Assembly (NCBI GenBank): GCA_020636645.1
Contig: JACJXO010000002.1
Location: forward strand, 1 to 64,000
Direction of reading: 5' to 3'
Length of the DNA: 64,000 nucleotides
Origin: Chitinophagales bacterium
GTDB taxonomy: Bacteria; Bacteroidota; Bacteroidia; Chitinophagales; BACL12
Shown: piece by piece, positions 16,962-24,946 of the stretch
Position numbering within the stretch: position 1 is the first letter of the stretch
Layout of the letters: every line of letters starts with the position of its first letter
Translations under genes and position numbers: made by a program
The notes under the pieces: generated by a model
Told to the model about the DNA's origin: nothing
The model's input: only the letters and a program-made list of their open reading frames with translations
Database searches by the model: none

Positions 16962-18440
16962 TTGTCGCACCCACTTAAAAAACTATTGTCGCAGACAGCC
17001 ATCTATGGCCTAAGCACCATCGTGGTGCGCATGCTCAATTTCCTGCTGGCCCCTCTGCACACCCGTGTGTTCCTGGACCAGGCTGATTATGGTATCATCT
17101 CTGAGATGTATGCCTATGTCACCTTCCTCAACGTCATCTTCATGTATGGCATGGAGACGGCATTTTTTCGTTTTGCTTCCGGTAAGGATCCGCATGATCA
17201 CAGAAAAGTGTTCGGCACAGCGCAGGGTTCACTGATAGTGACAACAGTATTATTCACTGGTGTGCTGTTGCTGTTATCTTCCCGCATTGCCACCTTCCTG
17301 CAGTATCCGGGACACGGAGAGTACGTGGTGTATTTTGCACTCATCATCGGCTTTGATTCACTGGTGAATATTCCCTTTGCCCGACTCAGACTGGAACAAA
17401 GACCCTGGCGGTATTTTGTCATCAAGCTGGGAAGCATCGGCATCAATGTATTCTTCAATTTCTTCTTTCTGCTACCGGCCATTTTGCAGAAGCCTGACAT
17501 GTTCGGGTTCATCGGATTTCATTTCAAACAGGAACAGGCAGTGGGCTATGTCTTCATCGCCAACCTCATCGCCAGTGCTGCTACTTTTGCCATCTTCCTG
17601 CCCGGTATGCGCAGGTTGTCTGTGGACAAGCTGCTGTGGAAGAAACTCATGCTGTACGGTATGCCGCTGGTGCTGATAGGGCTGGCGGGCATGATCAATG
17701 AGACCTTCGACCGGGTGCTGCTGAAATACCTGTTGCCCGGAACGCTGGAAGAGAACCTGGCGCAGATCGGTATCTACAGTGCGGTCTATAAGATCTCCAT
17801 CTTCATGACCCTGGCGGTGCAGGGATTCAGAATGGGAGCAGAACCATTCTTCTTCCATCAGAGCAGTTCAGACAATGCACCAAAGGTCTATGCGCTGGTC
17901 ATGAAGTATTTCGTGATCGTATGCTGCATCATTTTCCTGGGTGTGGGCATGTTTCCGGATGTGTTCAGGATCATCATCGGCGAGAATTACCACGAAGGTC
18001 TGGGCATCGTTCCCGTCCTGTTATTCGCCAACCTGCTACTGGGGGTGTATTACAACCAGAGTGTGTGGTACAAGCTGACCGATAAGACCCTGTATGCCAC
18101 CATCATTCCGGTGGCAGGCGCCGTGCTGAGTATCGTGGCCAATATCATACTCATTCCCATTGCCGGCTATGAAGGAGCAGCATGGTCCAGATTGCTGTGC
18201 TATGCCAGCATGGTCATACTCAGTCATATGATCGGACAGAAGTACTACCATGTACCTTACAATGTGCGCAAGATCCTGGCGTATTTTGCCATAAGTATCG
18301 TCCTCTGTCTGGCAGGTTTATGGCTGCACGACGGATTGGGCGAAGGAAGTACTTCCTTTGCACTGCGCCTTGGTCTCATTGCTTTGTTTACCGGCTTTGC
18401 CTGGTGGCTGGACGGGAGGTCGCTGTTGCGGAGGTCCTGA
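16962..18440 (+). CDS. Polysaccharide/lipid-linked oligosaccharide flippase (MATE-like, Wzx type)
   Basis: A 492-residue integral inner-membrane protein with about 12-14 hydrophobic segments, starting with the family-typical KKLLSQTAIYGLSTIVVRMLNF region. Proteins of this group move lipid-linked sugar units for capsule, O-antigen or exopolysaccharide across the inner membrane. The start is a TTG (16962); no ATG fits the conserved N terminus, and a degenerate -7 box TATCTTG lies 18 bases upstream. No glycosyltransferases lie nearby, so this is an isolated flippase gene. It ends in a TGATCA shared with the stop codon of the convergent lipoprotein gene. Confidence 0.85.
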   Translation: MSHPLKKLLSQTAIYGLSTIVVRMLNFLLAPLHTRVFLDQADYGIISEMYAYVTFLNVIFMYGMETAFFRFASGKDPHDHRKVFGTAQGSLIVTTVLFTGVLLLLSSRIATFLQYPGHGEYVVYFALIIGFDSLVNIPFARLRLEQRPWRYFVIKLGSIGINVFFNFFFLLPAILQKPDMFGFIGFHFKQEQAVGYVFIANLIASAATFAIFLPGMRRLSVDKLLWKKLMLYGMPLVLIGLAGMINETFDRVLLKYLLPGTLEENLAQIGIYSAVYKISIFMTLAVQGFRMGAEPFFFHQSSSDNAPKVYALVMKYFVIVCCIIFLGVGMFPDVFRIIIGENYHEGLGIVPVLLFANLLLGVYYNQSVWYKLTDKTLYATIIPVAGAVLSIVANIILIPIAGYEGAAWSRLLCYASMVILSHMIGQKYYHVPYNVRKILAYFAISIVLCLAGLWLHDGLGEGSTSFALRLGLIALFTGFAWWLDGRSLLRRS

Positions 18441-19214
18441 TCAGATCACCTGTCTTCCATGATTCACCAGCTTGATGTCGCTCCCGAAGTCAGGCTGATA
18501 AAATAGCAGGTTCTCTCTGATGCTGCCGTTGGCGCATACCGTATTGATGACCACCGTATAATAATTGCCCGGCACCTCTGCTTCCTGACCATAGATGTTC
18601 ACCGTGCTCTGGTTCTGGTCGATACTGAATTCCTGTATGCCACCCGCAGCTGCAGAAGTAGATGACAACATCTGGGTCCATTTGGTCTGATCTGTGGCTG
18701 CAGCCCCCTGGTATCCCACCATACCATAAGCCATATCATAATGACCATCACGCACCATTTCCATGTAGTGTGTGGCCATCTCTTCACTGGCATGGATGTT
18801 ATCCAGATAATCTGCCTGGGTGAATTTCCAGTTATAACCGATCAGCCGCATCTGACCATCTTCTCCTTCATGAAAGGTAAGACTGTCGGCAGATGTACCG
18901 TGTGCATATTCTACCTTGAACAGCACATATACGGTCGTACCTGATTCCGTACTGGTGTTGATGTTCCAGCCACTGCTTTTTTCATAGGACTGCAGGTTAC
19001 CCAGCAGAGCCAGGTTGTTGTTCAATGCTTTTTTGACCGGTTCCATATCATCAAATACACCCGGTTCTATTTCCAGCACAGCAGCATCCACATTGCCTGC
19101 TTTCAGGGCTTCGTAGAAACGGGTGGCAGACTCCTGTGCACCGGCATTCTTCTCAGAAGAACCACAGGATATAAGGGCGATAGAAACGGCTAGAATGAAG
19201 AGTATTCTTTTCAT
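18441..19214 (-). CDS. Lipoprotein with NTF2-like (DUF4878-type) fold
   Basis: A 257-residue lipoprotein: signal with lipobox LISC (C17), then ESATRFYEALKAGNVDAAV, which is typical of DUF4878/NTF2-like domains, and a second similar half beginning about residue 140 (EMATHYMEMVRDGHYDMAYGM). The two halves suggest a tandem duplication of the fold. No catalytic motif is evident and the function is unknown. A -7 box TAACTTTA lies 17 bases before the start codon, so it has its own promoter. Confidence 0.75.
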   Translation of the reverse strand: MKRILFILAVSIALISCGSSEKNAGAQESATRFYEALKAGNVDAAVLEIEPGVFDDMEPVKKALNNNLALLGNLQSYEKSSGWNINTSTESGTTVYVLFKVEYAHGTSADSLTFHEGEDGQMRLIGYNWKFTQADYLDNIHASEEMATHYMEMVRDGHYDMAYGMVGYQGAAATDQTKWTQMLSSTSAAAGGIQEFSIDQNQSTVNIYGQEAEVPGNYYTVVINTVCANGSIRENLLFYQPDFGSDIKLVNHGRQVI

Positions 19215-19231
19215 GGCGTTGGGTTGTGAAA

Positions 19232-19239
19232 TAAAGTTA
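19232..19239 (-). promoter_or_regulatory. Candidate -7 box (TAACTTTA) for the lipoprotein gene
   Basis: A seven-of-eight-type TAnnTTTR box on the minus strand, 17 bases before the ATG at 19214. The same box sequence precedes the esterase gene. Confidence 0.4.
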
Positions 19240-19271
19240 TTGGTTTTTAGGAACTGTGCCAGTAAGTGAAT

Positions 19272-19412
19272 AGTGAACCAGGCTAACGCCCGGAGTGAGT
19301 AGTGAGAAGCATAGTCTTTTGATCAGTGCAGATCTTCCAACATGTTTGTGGTTCTAGCTTGTTCGGTGGCTGAACCGTTCACCATTCACTCCAGACCCTG
19401 GTCTGGTTCACT
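19272..19412. repeat. Dispersed hairpin repeat, copy 2 (two full units in inverted orientation)
   Basis: The left unit is AGTGAA, hairpin CCAGGC/GCCCGG (19278-19293), then AGTGAGTAGTGAG (19294-19306). The right unit, read on the minus strand, is AGTGAA, hairpin CCAGACC/GGTCTGG (19391-19406), then AGTGAATGGTGAA (to 19378). The flanks match copies 1, 3 and 4 while the stem sequences differ yet still pair. A further hairpin GATGCCC/GGGCATC (19420-19437) stands next to it. This copy fills most of the 227-base gap. Confidence 0.75.
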
Positions 19413-19441
19413 GCTCACCGATGCCCCTTCGGGCATCTCCT

Positions 19442-20569
19442 TCACTGCTTATCCAGCAACCAACCCAATGTGCCCGGCCACTGCTTTCTCCACCAGGACT
19501 CATTGTGCTGGCCAACAGATTCCACCACAAAACGCAGACGCACCCCAGGGTCTTTTTCCTGGTTCATCAGGTCATACACCACCATCATGAAGGGCACCAT
19601 ATCATCATCGTCTTCCATGCCGCCCCCATATATTTCAAATCGCATGGGTGCCATCGGTGTATGTTCTGCTGCATAATCGAAGAGCTGATCGCTGAACCAG
19701 TAGGAAGGAGAATAGGCCGCACCACCACCGAACACATCGCCGTGTGCCAATACAAGATAAGTGGAGATGAGTCCGCCCAGACTGCTGCCCGCCACGTAGC
19801 GTTCTGTTCTGTCAGGAATGGTGCGGTAATGCGCATCTACATAAGCCACCACAGAATCCATCAGCCATTGTGAAAAGGCTTCACCTAATCCGCCGCCATA
19901 GGTTTCATTTGCCCAGGGCGTGTATTCCATCATGCGCAAGGGACCACTGTGATCCACCCCCACGATGATGGCTCCGCTTCTACCTGCCGCCATGCGGGCC
20001 TGCAGTGCTTCGTCCACACCCCATTCTCCGGCATAGGAAGTAGCATCGTCAAACAGGTTTTGTCCGTCCATCATATAGATGACCGGGTAATGCGTAGTAT
20101 CATCGGCATAGCCTTCCGGTAAACAGATGCGAATGTTCTTGTAGGTGGCCAGAAAGGGCGCTTTCATTTCATGCACGATGATCGCCTCGTTCAACACCGG
20201 AGGTTTTTTGGCAAAACCATCGGCCCAGCCGGCAATGCTGCACTCCAGGGTTCCGCCATCGCCTGATAAGTTGCGGTTGCCGACGTCTTTTCCGCTAGCA
20301 TCGGTCTCCACCTTATCCCATCCACCACGTGTGAACTTGAATTCATGCGTTCCGCGAACAGGAATATCCAGGACGAAACCATCGGCCGTTCGCTGCATTC
20401 TGAACAACTCATCACCCGGCTGCCAGCTGTTGAAAGACCCCGCCACATAGATCTCCGGACTCTCCGGTTCATCCGGCCAGCTGGTCACCACCAGGTGCAC
20501 CTGAGCGCTTGTTTCAACAACCATCCCCGACAGGGAAACCAGCATCAGTAAACGAATGTATCTCAGCAT
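19442..20569 (-). CDS. Secreted esterase (EsD-type alpha/beta hydrolase) with N-terminal starch-binding domain
   Basis: A 375-residue exported protein: signal peptide (1-23, VVETSAQ), a CBM20/CBM48-like domain (about 24-110, YVAGSFNSWQPGDE followed by HEFKFTRGGWDKVE), then an alpha/beta hydrolase of the esterase D type (about 125-370). The nucleophile elbow GSSLGG at about 252-257, a YPVIYMMDGQNLFDD segment, and a late His (VGQHNESWW) supply the expected catalytic elements. The starch-binding domain ties the enzyme to alpha-glucans, perhaps removing acyl groups from modified starch or a glucolipid; the real ester is unknown. It has no T9SS tail, so a periplasmic site is likely. It is divergent from the second amylase. 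Confidence 0.85.
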   Translation of the reverse strand: MLRYIRLLMLVSLSGMVVETSAQVHLVVTSWPDEPESPEIYVAGSFNSWQPGDELFRMQRTADGFVLDIPVRGTHEFKFTRGGWDKVETDASGKDVGNRNLSGDGGTLECSIAGWADGFAKKPPVLNEAIIVHEMKAPFLATYKNIRICLPEGYADDTTHYPVIYMMDGQNLFDDATSYAGEWGVDEALQARMAAGRSGAIIVGVDHSGPLRMMEYTPWANETYGGGLGEAFSQWLMDSVVAYVDAHYRTIPDRTERYVAGSSLGGLISTYLVLAHGDVFGGGAAYSPSYWFSDQLFDYAAEHTPMAPMRFEIYGGGMEDDDDMVPFMMVVYDLMNQEKDPGVRLRFVVESVGQHNESWWRKQWPGTLGWLLDKQ

Positions 20570-20589
20570 GTTACTGTATCAATTTCGTT

Positions 20590-20597
20590 TAAAGTTA
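20590..20597 (-). promoter_or_regulatory. Candidate -7 box (TAACTTTA) for the esterase gene
   Basis: The box on the minus strand lies 20 bases before the ATG at 20569, within the 97-base region shared with the divergent amylase gene. Confidence 0.4.
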
Positions 20598-20642
20598 AGG
20601 TTAGATGATTGAATGAAAGGCCGGAAATTGAGCTCTGCTGTG

Positions 20643-20650
20643 TACATTTG
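20643..20650 (+). promoter_or_regulatory. Bacteroidota -7 box (TACATTTG) for the amylase-gapN operon
   Basis: An exact TAnnTTTG match ending 16 bases before the ATG at 20667. No -33 TTG at normal spacing is seen. Confidence 0.55.
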
Positions 20651-20666
20651 CTAACTCTTTTCAGGC

Positions 20667-22898
20667 ATGATAAGAAAAATGATAATGGCATGCATCCTGC
20701 TGCCGATGACTGTTCACGCCCATGCACAGGAGTTCATGATGCAGGGATGGAAATGGAACTACCTGCAGTTTCTGGAAGGCGGTGGATACCTGGAATACCT
20801 GGAGAACCATGCAGAGGAGCTGGCGGAAGCCGGATTCACCTACCTGTGGCTTCCCCCCCTGGCCGAAGGCAGCAGCGGTGTGGCCAGCATGGGGTATGAC
20901 GTGAAAGACTATTACAACCTGGGCGAATACACCAGCTGCCGCTGGGGTACCCGCGATGAACTCGATGCCCTGATCGCCACCCTGAACAGCCATGACATCA
21001 AGGCTGTGGCCGATATGGTCTATAACCACCGCGATGGCGGAAGCTGGGAAGACAACCCCTCGGTGGAAGGATGGATAGAGAACATGAATGCCACCAAGAT
21101 CGCTGCGGGTGATCAGCCTTTTCCGTCAGATCGCTACCGTTGTTACCTGCCGCTTGGCGGAGCTTCCGGAAATGGCGCAGGTACCTATTATTTCAAGATC
21201 CATTCTGCTTCCGGTTCAGGCGGATTTGTGGGGAAGCCCTATACCGTCATGATGTGGACGAATACAGTAGATGCCAACTATGGTCTGGCAGCTACGGCCG
21301 AAAGTGAACCGAACGGCGGGGCTGATTGCGGGGAAGCTAATGACGTCATCACCTTAGGCAAACGTTTTGACGCTGCGGTGGATGGCGGTTGCGGTACCGA
21401 TGAACTGGCGCTGACACTGGAGGCATCTGACTTTAATGCCGATGGCGATACCCTGTGGATACGCATGTACAACACGGGCTCCGGCGGACTGGGCGATATG
21501 ACCGACCACTTCATATACGGCCTGTGGAGTGGCGCAGCAGCCGAAGATATCCAGGACGAAATAGGCTACCAGACGGCAACGAACTACGGCAATGTCCAGA
21601 GCGGACAGGGTTATATGGACCATACCAATTTCAAACCCAACGGCGCACCTACCCAGCTGGCCGGCGATCTGGACGGCATGTTCTTTTTCTATGATGTGGA
21701 TCAGAACGTAGCGTCTTCCAGAGACGTGCTGTTTGACAACACGGTATGGAACTGGAATGAAGTGGGTATCCGTGGTTTCCGGGTGGATGCGGTCAAGCAT
21801 TTTCCGGCCGACTTCATGGGCGACCTCCTCGATCACCTGCACGACAACGGCATCGATCCGGGCATGGTGGTGGGTGAAGCGTATGATTTCAGCGCAGGCT
21901 ATCTGAATGGCTGGCTGAATGATGTGGAGTCCTACATGGATGACGATACCAAAAGTGCCATTAATGTCCGCGTATTTGATTTCGCCCTGCGCAATGCCCT
22001 GGAGCAGGCCTCAGATGCTTTCGGCTATGATGTACGCAATGTATTCAACAGCGGTATCGTGGACGGTGCCGGAGGGTCCGGTTTTCATACCGTCACCTTT
22101 GTGAACAACCACGACTTCCGCGATCCGGGTCAGCCGGTTGACAATGATCCGATGCTGGGATACGCTTATATTTTGACCAATAACAAGCTCGGCATTCCCT
22201 GTGTCTATCATCCGGATTATTACGAACCGCTCAACCTGCGCTATCAGATCAACGGACTGATGGAAGCACATCAGCGCTATATCTATGGTGCTACCCAGAC
22301 AGATTATCTGAACCGCTTCAGTACACCTTATGCGTCCAACTACATCAGCGGTTTTCCGAATACCACCTTACTGTATCAGCTCAGCTATGCAGAAAGCGGC
22401 AGAGAGGTCATCGTGGTGATCAACTACGCAGGCGAAACGCTGAAGCTGGACCATACCATCAACACCGCCAACATTTTTCCCGGCGATACCCTGACCGACA
22501 TCTTTGCTGTGACGCCATACGAGTATCAGATCGTGAGCGGCGATAACCAGGTGTATTTTGAAGTGCCCGCCAGAAGTTTTGCAGTCTTTGTAGAGGGCGA
22601 CCTGCGGGATGAACTTATTGATATCAGCACCCCGGAAGAACCGGAAAACGTCCTGGATATTCCCGTAGCATTACAGGTATTTCCCAATCCGGCCGATGGA
22701 TATGTCCACATAGAACATACCTTCACTTCGCAGCCTGACATCCGCATATCTGATCTGCAAGGAAAGAACCTTGAACTTCCTGTTACCTTTCAGTCAGGTC
22801 AGCTAATACTGAACACACAAACATTGTCACCAGGCCGTTATTTCATCCATCTGCAGGATGGAGAGAGATCCTACTCGGCCTCTTTCACACAACTATGA
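20667..22898 (+). CDS. T9SS-exported GH13 alpha-amylase with inserted domain
   Basis: A 743-residue secreted alpha-amylase. Signal peptide (1-21, VHAHAQ), GH13 barrel from about 22 to 620, type A T9SS tail from about 665 to 743 (VFPNPADGYVHIEH). Catalytic regions: DMVYNH (116-121), GFRVD with nucleophile D374, GEAYD with acid/base E404, VNNHD ending at D483. Between the first two regions lies an unusually long stretch (about 155-320) containing a compact block (about 200-290, with two Cys and DFNADGD) that looks like a beta-rich domain inserted into domain B. The next gene, gapN, begins 3 bases after the stop codon, so they are one transcript. Confidence 0.92.
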   Translation: MIRKMIMACILLPMTVHAHAQEFMMQGWKWNYLQFLEGGGYLEYLENHAEELAEAGFTYLWLPPLAEGSSGVASMGYDVKDYYNLGEYTSCRWGTRDELDALIATLNSHDIKAVADMVYNHRDGGSWEDNPSVEGWIENMNATKIAAGDQPFPSDRYRCYLPLGGASGNGAGTYYFKIHSASGSGGFVGKPYTVMMWTNTVDANYGLAATAESEPNGGADCGEANDVITLGKRFDAAVDGGCGTDELALTLEASDFNADGDTLWIRMYNTGSGGLGDMTDHFIYGLWSGAAAEDIQDEIGYQTATNYGNVQSGQGYMDHTNFKPNGAPTQLAGDLDGMFFFYDVDQNVASSRDVLFDNTVWNWNEVGIRGFRVDAVKHFPADFMGDLLDHLHDNGIDPGMVVGEAYDFSAGYLNGWLNDVESYMDDDTKSAINVRVFDFALRNALEQASDAFGYDVRNVFNSGIVDGAGGSGFHTVTFVNNHDFRDPGQPVDNDPMLGYAYILTNNKLGIPCVYHPDYYEPLNLRYQINGLMEAHQRYIYGATQTDYLNRFSTPYASNYISGFPNTTLLYQLSYAESGREVIVVINYAGETLKLDHTINTANIFPGDTLTDIFAVTPYEYQIVSGDNQVYFEVPARSFAVFVEGDLRDELIDISTPEEPENVLDIPVALQVFPNPADGYVHIEHTFTSQPDIRISDLQGKNLELPVTFQSGQLILNTQTLSPGRYFIHLQDGERSYSASFTQL

Positions 22899-22901
22899 TA
22901 T

Positions 22902-24542
22902 ATGAGTAAAACAGATACCAAAATACGACCTGCTGAGACCATTGTTTTTCCACACAAGGAGGATATACCAGAGAACGCTCGCCTGAAACTTCCGATTCAT
23001 CAAACCGTATGGTTGGTCAACGGAGAGTTACGGGAATGGAAGGGTCCGTTCAATACTGTCCTATCGCCCGTGTGTATGAAGTCCGCTAAAGGACTGGAAA
23101 GAGTGGAAGTAGGCAGTCACCCCATGCTGACAAAAGAAGCAGCGGTAGAAGCAGTGGAATCTGCCTTCAACGCCTATGCCGGTGGCCGCGGGTTATGGCC
23201 CACACTGACCGTGAAAAAGCGGGTGGAAAGCATGTTGTTGTTCGTGCAGGGCATGGAACAGAAACGGGAAGAAGTGGTGCGACTGCTTATGTGGGAGATC
23301 GGCAAGACCCGCAAGGATGCCGAAAAAGAATTCGACCGCACCGTGCAGTACATCTACGACACCATGGAAGAGCTCAAGGATGTGAACCGCGAGAATGCCC
23401 AGCTGCAGAAGGAAGAAGGCATCTATGCACAGATCCGAAGGAGTCCGCTGGGAGTTGCCCTGTGTATGGGTCCCTACAACTATCCCCTCAATGAGACCTT
23501 CGCCACGCTGATACCGGCAATTATCATGGGCAACACGGTGGTGTTCAAGCCCGCCCGTTTCGGTGTGTTGCTCATTCAGCCGTTGCTGGAATTATTCCGC
23601 GAGCATTTCCCAAAGGGCGTGGTCAACGTGATCTACGGCGAAGGAAAAGAGATCATCGGTCCCATCATGGAGACCGGCAAGATAGACGTGTTCGCTTTCA
23701 TCGGAACGAGCCGGGTAGCCAATATCATCAAGCGCCAGCATCCCAAACCCAACAGGCTGAAATCGGTGCTGGGGCTGGAAGCCAAGAATCCCGCCATCGT
23801 ATTGCCCGATGCTGATATCGACAATGCCGTAGCCGAATGTCTGAGCGGCAGCATGTCGTTCAACGGACAGCGGTGCACCGCACTCAAGATCCTGTTCGTG
23901 CATGAGAGCATCGTAGCGAAGTTCAATGAACAGTTCATCGCGGCACTCAACAAACTGCAACCAGGCATGCCCTGGGAAGACAAAGTAGGCATCACACCAC
24001 TTCCGGAAAAAGACAAGCCGGCCTACCTGAAAGAACTGGTGGATGACGCTGTGCAAAAAGGCGCCACTATACTAAATGAAGGAGGCGGCGCCATGCAGGA
24101 ATCGTATTTCCATCCGGCCGTGTTGTATCCGGTTTCAAGCGATATGCGGGTATGGGAGGAAGAGCAATTCGGACCGGTCATTCCTATTGTGCCTTTCCGT
24201 TCTGTAAGTGAACCGCTGGAGTATATTGACGAGTCCAACTACGGGCAGCAAGTCAGCATCTTCGGCAAAGACCCGAACAGGCTGGTGGAACTCATCGATC
24301 CGCTGGTCAACCTCGTGTGTCGTGTCAATCTCAACAGCCAGTGTCAGCGGGGACCGGATGTCTATCCCTTCAACGGAAGAAAAGATTCTGCCGTGGCCAC
24401 CCTGAGTGTGCACGATGCGCTGCGGGTGTTCAGTATCCGTACCACCGTAGCCTTCAAAGACCTGCCCATGAACAAGCAGATCGTGACCAATGTGCTGGAA
24501 GGAAGGAAGTCGAACTTTTTGAGCACGGATTATATATTGTGA
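22902..24542 (+). CDS. gapN: NADP-dependent glyceraldehyde-3-phosphate dehydrogenase (non-phosphorylating, GapN type)
   Basis: A 546-residue cytosolic aldehyde dehydrogenase that oxidises glyceraldehyde-3-phosphate straight to 3-phosphoglycerate with NADP+. The family residues are present: N193 in GPYNYPL, general base E293 in [19 protein letters not shown], and catalytic C325 in [11 protein letters not shown]. The N-terminal half carries the [17 protein letters not shown] segment typical of the long GapN group found in Bacteroidota and plants. It lies 3 bases after a secreted amylase, so glycolytic NADPH supply appears tied to starch use. Assignment as GapN rather than another ALDH rests on recognised family segments. 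Confidence 0.87.
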   Translation: MSKTDTKIRPAETIVFPHKEDIPENARLKLPIHQTVWLVNGELREWKGPFNTVLSPVCMKSAKGLERVEVGSHPMLTKEAAVEAVESAFNAYAGGRGLWPTLTVKKRVESMLLFVQGMEQKREEVVRLLMWEIGKTRKDAEKEFDRTVQYIYDTMEELKDVNRENAQLQKEEGIYAQIRRSPLGVALCMGPYNYPLNETFATLIPAIIMGNTVVFKPARFGVLLIQPLLELFREHFPKGVVNVIYGEGKEIIGPIMETGKIDVFAFIGTSRVANIIKRQHPKPNRLKSVLGLEAKNPAIVLPDADIDNAVAECLSGSMSFNGQRCTALKILFVHESIVAKFNEQFIAALNKLQPGMPWEDKVGITPLPEKDKPAYLKELVDDAVQKGATILNEGGGAMQESYFHPAVLYPVSSDMRVWEEEQFGPVIPIVPFRSVSEPLEYIDESNYGQQVSIFGKDPNRLVELIDPLVNLVCRVNLNSQCQRGPDVYPFNGRKDSAVATLSVHDALRVFSIRTTVAFKDLPMNKQIVTNVLEGRKSNFLSTDYIL

Positions 24543-24544
24543 GA

Positions 24545-24580
24545 GGTGAATCCCGCCGAAGCGGGAAGTGAGGGGTGAGA
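24545..24580 (+). repeat. Dispersed hairpin repeat, copy 3 (single unit)
   Basis: GGTGAAT, hairpin CCCGC/GCGGG with CGAA loop (24552-24565), then AGTGAGGGGTGAG (24567-24579). It starts two bases after the gapN stop codon. No inverted partner unit is clear downstream. Confidence 0.7.
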
Positions 24581-24585
24581 AGAAC

Positions 24586-24647
24586 TCTCTGTACAACAGA
24601 GAATGCTCTTTTGGCCCCACAGAGTTACCTGACAAGGAACTCTGTGG
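24586..24647 (+). repeat. Two adjacent perfect hairpins downstream of gapN
   Basis: TCTCTGT/ACAGAGA with a 3-base loop (24586-24602) and CCACAGAGTT/AACTCTGTGG with an 11-base loop (24617-24647). They share the CACAGAG word. The first is followed only by ATGCTCTTTT, a weak T run, so a role as terminator of the amylase-gapN transcript is possible but not strong. Confidence 0.55.
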
Positions 24648-24756
24648 TTCATGTATCCGAGCGCCTCATATTTTAAAAACGCCGGCGTTCCTCTGTGATG
24701 TGATTCAAACACTGAATTGTTCATCCACACCCGGTAACACCGGCGGGACGGCTAAT

Positions 24757-24812
24757 GGGGAGCGGGTGCGGGGGTTGGAGTGAGTGTGGGAGTGGGTGTG
24801 GGAGTGGATGGA
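24757..24812 (+). other. G-rich tract with quadruplex-forming potential
   Basis: At least five runs of three or more G occur within 56 bases, the last three separated by 3-base loops (GGGAGTGGGTGTGGG). It contains a tandem direct repeat of GTGTGGGAGTGG. It lies about 100 bases upstream of the malQ promoter box. Confidence 0.5.
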
Positions 24813-24908
24813 GAGTACTCTGTCCGGAAAAGAAATACTATCCCCTGTTCCGAATTCCGTTTTTCGAATTTCGATTTCCGTCCTCCGCATTCCGCCTTTA
24901 TCTCCCCT

Positions 24909-24916
24909 ATCTTTAC
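24909..24916 (+). promoter_or_regulatory. Candidate -7 box (TATCTTTA) for malQ
   Basis: A one-mismatch TAnnTTTG box, 30 bases before the malQ ATG, preceded by a CT-rich stretch and the TTCCG word run. Confidence 0.45.
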
Positions 24917-24946
24917 ACCAGATTTATCCTGAATTAATCTTGTGTT

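Larger units (their letters stand above)
24543..24946. other. 404-base repeat-rich intergenic region before malQ
   Basis: No gene. From left to right it holds: hairpin repeat copy 3; two further hairpins; a CCGGT/ACCGG hairpin near 24731; a G-rich run (24757-24812) with two 12-base direct repeats GTGTGGGAGTGG; a word-like run of TTCCG and TTCGAAT units (24843-24897) whose reverse complement recurs after malQ; and the malQ -7 box. Confidence 0.7.

Noticed and set aside
24617..24647. Perfect hairpin after gapN as a definite terminator
   Set aside because: The stem is good but no T tract follows on either strand, so it is listed only as a hairpin.
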